A stretch of 64,000 bases of DNA. Origin: Kribbella pratensis. Its GTDB lineage: Bacteria > Actinomycetota > Actinomycetes > Propionibacteriales > Kribbellaceae. Each line of letters begins with the position of its first letter. Position 1 is the first letter of the stretch. The stretch spans positions 1,495,473 to 1,559,472 of the forward strand of contig NZ_SODP01000001.1 of the NCBI RefSeq assembly GCF_004365355.1. Reading direction: 5' to 3'. A program made the translations under genes and the position numbers. The notes under the pieces are model-generated. The model saw nothing but the letters and a program-made list of their open reading frames with translations. It had not been told where the DNA came from and ran no database searches. Below are positions 63,901 to 64,000 of this stretch, in pieces.

Positions 63901-64000
63901 TCAGGCCCGGCGCAGAATTCGCTGTCGAGACAGACCCGGGCACTGCCTTCCGACGTCACGATCGGCACGGACTCGCCGTCATCGGTGATCTCGCTGATCG
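60972..64000 (-). CDS. C-terminal part of a very large protein with Ser/Thr/Gly-rich beta modules (5' end outside the window)
   Basis: At least 1,009 residues; the frame is open to the right edge, so the ATG/GTG at 63968 is not necessarily the start. Three modules recur: a charged beta strand (RVKVRF-type), a Ser/Thr/Gly stretch (for example SVSADGNARSGSVGLNRS, about 63540-63370; SYSGQVGVSATEGASATIGA, about 62520-62440; PGGAVTVGLNSGRRVGEQD, about 61770-61700) and paired strands such as YQVVIEVED. Helical linkers separate them. Resembles very large actinobacterial surface or toxin-like proteins; no catalytic motif recognised. Confidence 0.75.
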   Translation of the reverse strand, partial: ISEITDDGESVPIVTSEGSARVCLDSEFCAGPEQPAPAVRDRVDPGLLQTATVQHVDARDPIGRLVEAVPELGRGDSSALHHLSAFLAPRNLISRPELLTTEYRTGLAVSPAPSDALEAVRRRGLSPRRTALSVTTRVENLRYVGSGHPILAELNVTLASTGSTSGVSTGATAGVSAGTGSVSADGNARSGSVGLNRSTTVSSSGSETTTSGIERTLMRDGQHYQFWGDLVLEAQLRSGSTAVRAIPLETGAVVLTLPEGDALRAYGRNELDLPLHQVSDAVERLLDGNLELPRRTTTALLRRYRIEKAGADGLAATHTDERLANKLREATGLAAPHTTGLDAALAEAEVLARLRVEVPMPRNYEQMLGAAQVDRSSLQDQDGNDSDPFREVCATVAEHSPQALDDAVLTSALRGDLSGTRWRNQLDEMLDPRGFVRELPIRDGAGTRNLRVRVKVRFVGPVTTEAGGTEGQSGNGYGLQQLWSLRDRTRSVTEGTSYSGQVGVSATEGASATIGAGAELATSTTSSSSELNTRISTGLSLSTVRIERDYQVVIEVEDSAEPGGRPRAVTRREASGRISLSVPASVLHSAPAQDGPEVADHRAVRLPDNYLVDGTLPHQPDAPAENALFDAVVARLSRPDLLRSDGVRMHQTTLESLLGAANRAVAFQEMAGPSGHELVPLAIPGQTSRVVAVRIRAEVSGLELISDPDEDSTTQLGENSRELRVSQLTARSNRLLPGSRSIGGTLPGGAVTVGLNSGRRVGEQDTGTVGARHETGVYESGQVVTVKVSVDYHLDFERRRIDRHHRPKVERSDSVHRAASGEAYLTMFRHEYDAMRARMEAGEPALDGWDPTAQPKPARVRTVSMRVDADDQHPYQPLVDALGRARRDGVNVRLTIRDQGGKRQVYVAGPDGTLTSRSDSAFAEAFATLHPRLALLAEGVVDLRELHASTSGRFTGAVVDALQQNGIPASALVETDSRMRRTPAAHDPDGPPARRMHASNPGTGMTIE

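Noticed and set aside
1..64000. tRNA, rRNA or CRISPR features
   Set aside because: No T-loop/acceptor-stem patterns, rRNA signatures or regularly spaced direct repeats were found by eye; a covariance-model search would be the decisive test.

Overview
The window looks like chromosome of a high-GC, spore- or filament-forming actinobacterium. Codon third positions are overwhelmingly G/C, GTG starts and 4-bp ATGA/GTGA overlaps are common, and the central-metabolism block (tkt-tal-pgi-zwf-opcA-pgl, with ctaB divergent), the COX15/CtaA gene beside the ABC pair and sufR, and the suf order sufR-B-D-Rieske-C-S-U-T are actinobacterial. The protein style and the many GTAC/CGTACG-type codon pairs suggest Propionibacteriales, perhaps Kribbella; that genus guess is inference, not shown by the sequence. 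I found no rRNA, tRNA or CRISPR array.

Region 1 (1-5200) is an accessory and decaying stretch. It holds a KAP-family P-loop NTPase with winged-helix and Sel1/TPR-like repeats, broken by a frameshift near 692; a truncated, frameshifted PLP-enzyme remnant (ACC deaminase/D-cysteine desulfhydrase type); a small unidentified remnant; an aminoglycoside-phosphotransferase-like kinase with a 59-codon partner gene; and the tail of an MMPL transporter.

Region 2 (5200-21100) carries mostly single-gene functions: a MerR regulator with its operator, an EfeO-EfeB iron pair, a Tat-exported phospholipase C, a PIG-L deacetylase, a six-hairpin glycosidase, a paired SMR efflux system with divergent MerR and perfect palindromic operator, a peptide deformylase paralogue with a divergent winged-helix regulator, a methyltransferase, an AlkZ-like protein, a nucleotidyltransferase, YchJ, a lipoprotein and a DUF7144 membrane protein.

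Region 3 (21100-35000) holds PEBP, the overlapping trio cobT-cysG-trmH, GNAT and P-loop kinase, the housekeeping-type def, an F420-linked LLM oxidoreductase, an AAA+ ATPase, an HxlR/SRPBCC pair, an IS-relic zone with a 174-bp inverted-repeat element, a DUF222-HNH gene, and small metabolic genes.

Region 4 (35000-45900) is the pentose-phosphate operon on the minus strand (tkt to pgl, with a histone-like Lys/Ala tail on OpcA), divergent from ctaB (heme O synthase), followed by a secreted ScyD/ScyE-type beta-propeller protein. Region 5 (45900-53600) pairs a TrmB/LuxR-type regulator with a 1,320-residue secreted S53 peptidase carrying a kelch propeller, then ctaA/COX15 and an ABC exporter. Region 6 (53600-60970) is the SUF Fe-S assembly operon, with a SufR-box overlapping the sufR start codon, followed by an acVLRF1 peptidyl-tRNA hydrolase. 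The right edge is the C-terminal part of a very large protein with three repeated Ser/Thr/Gly-rich beta modules, running out of the window.
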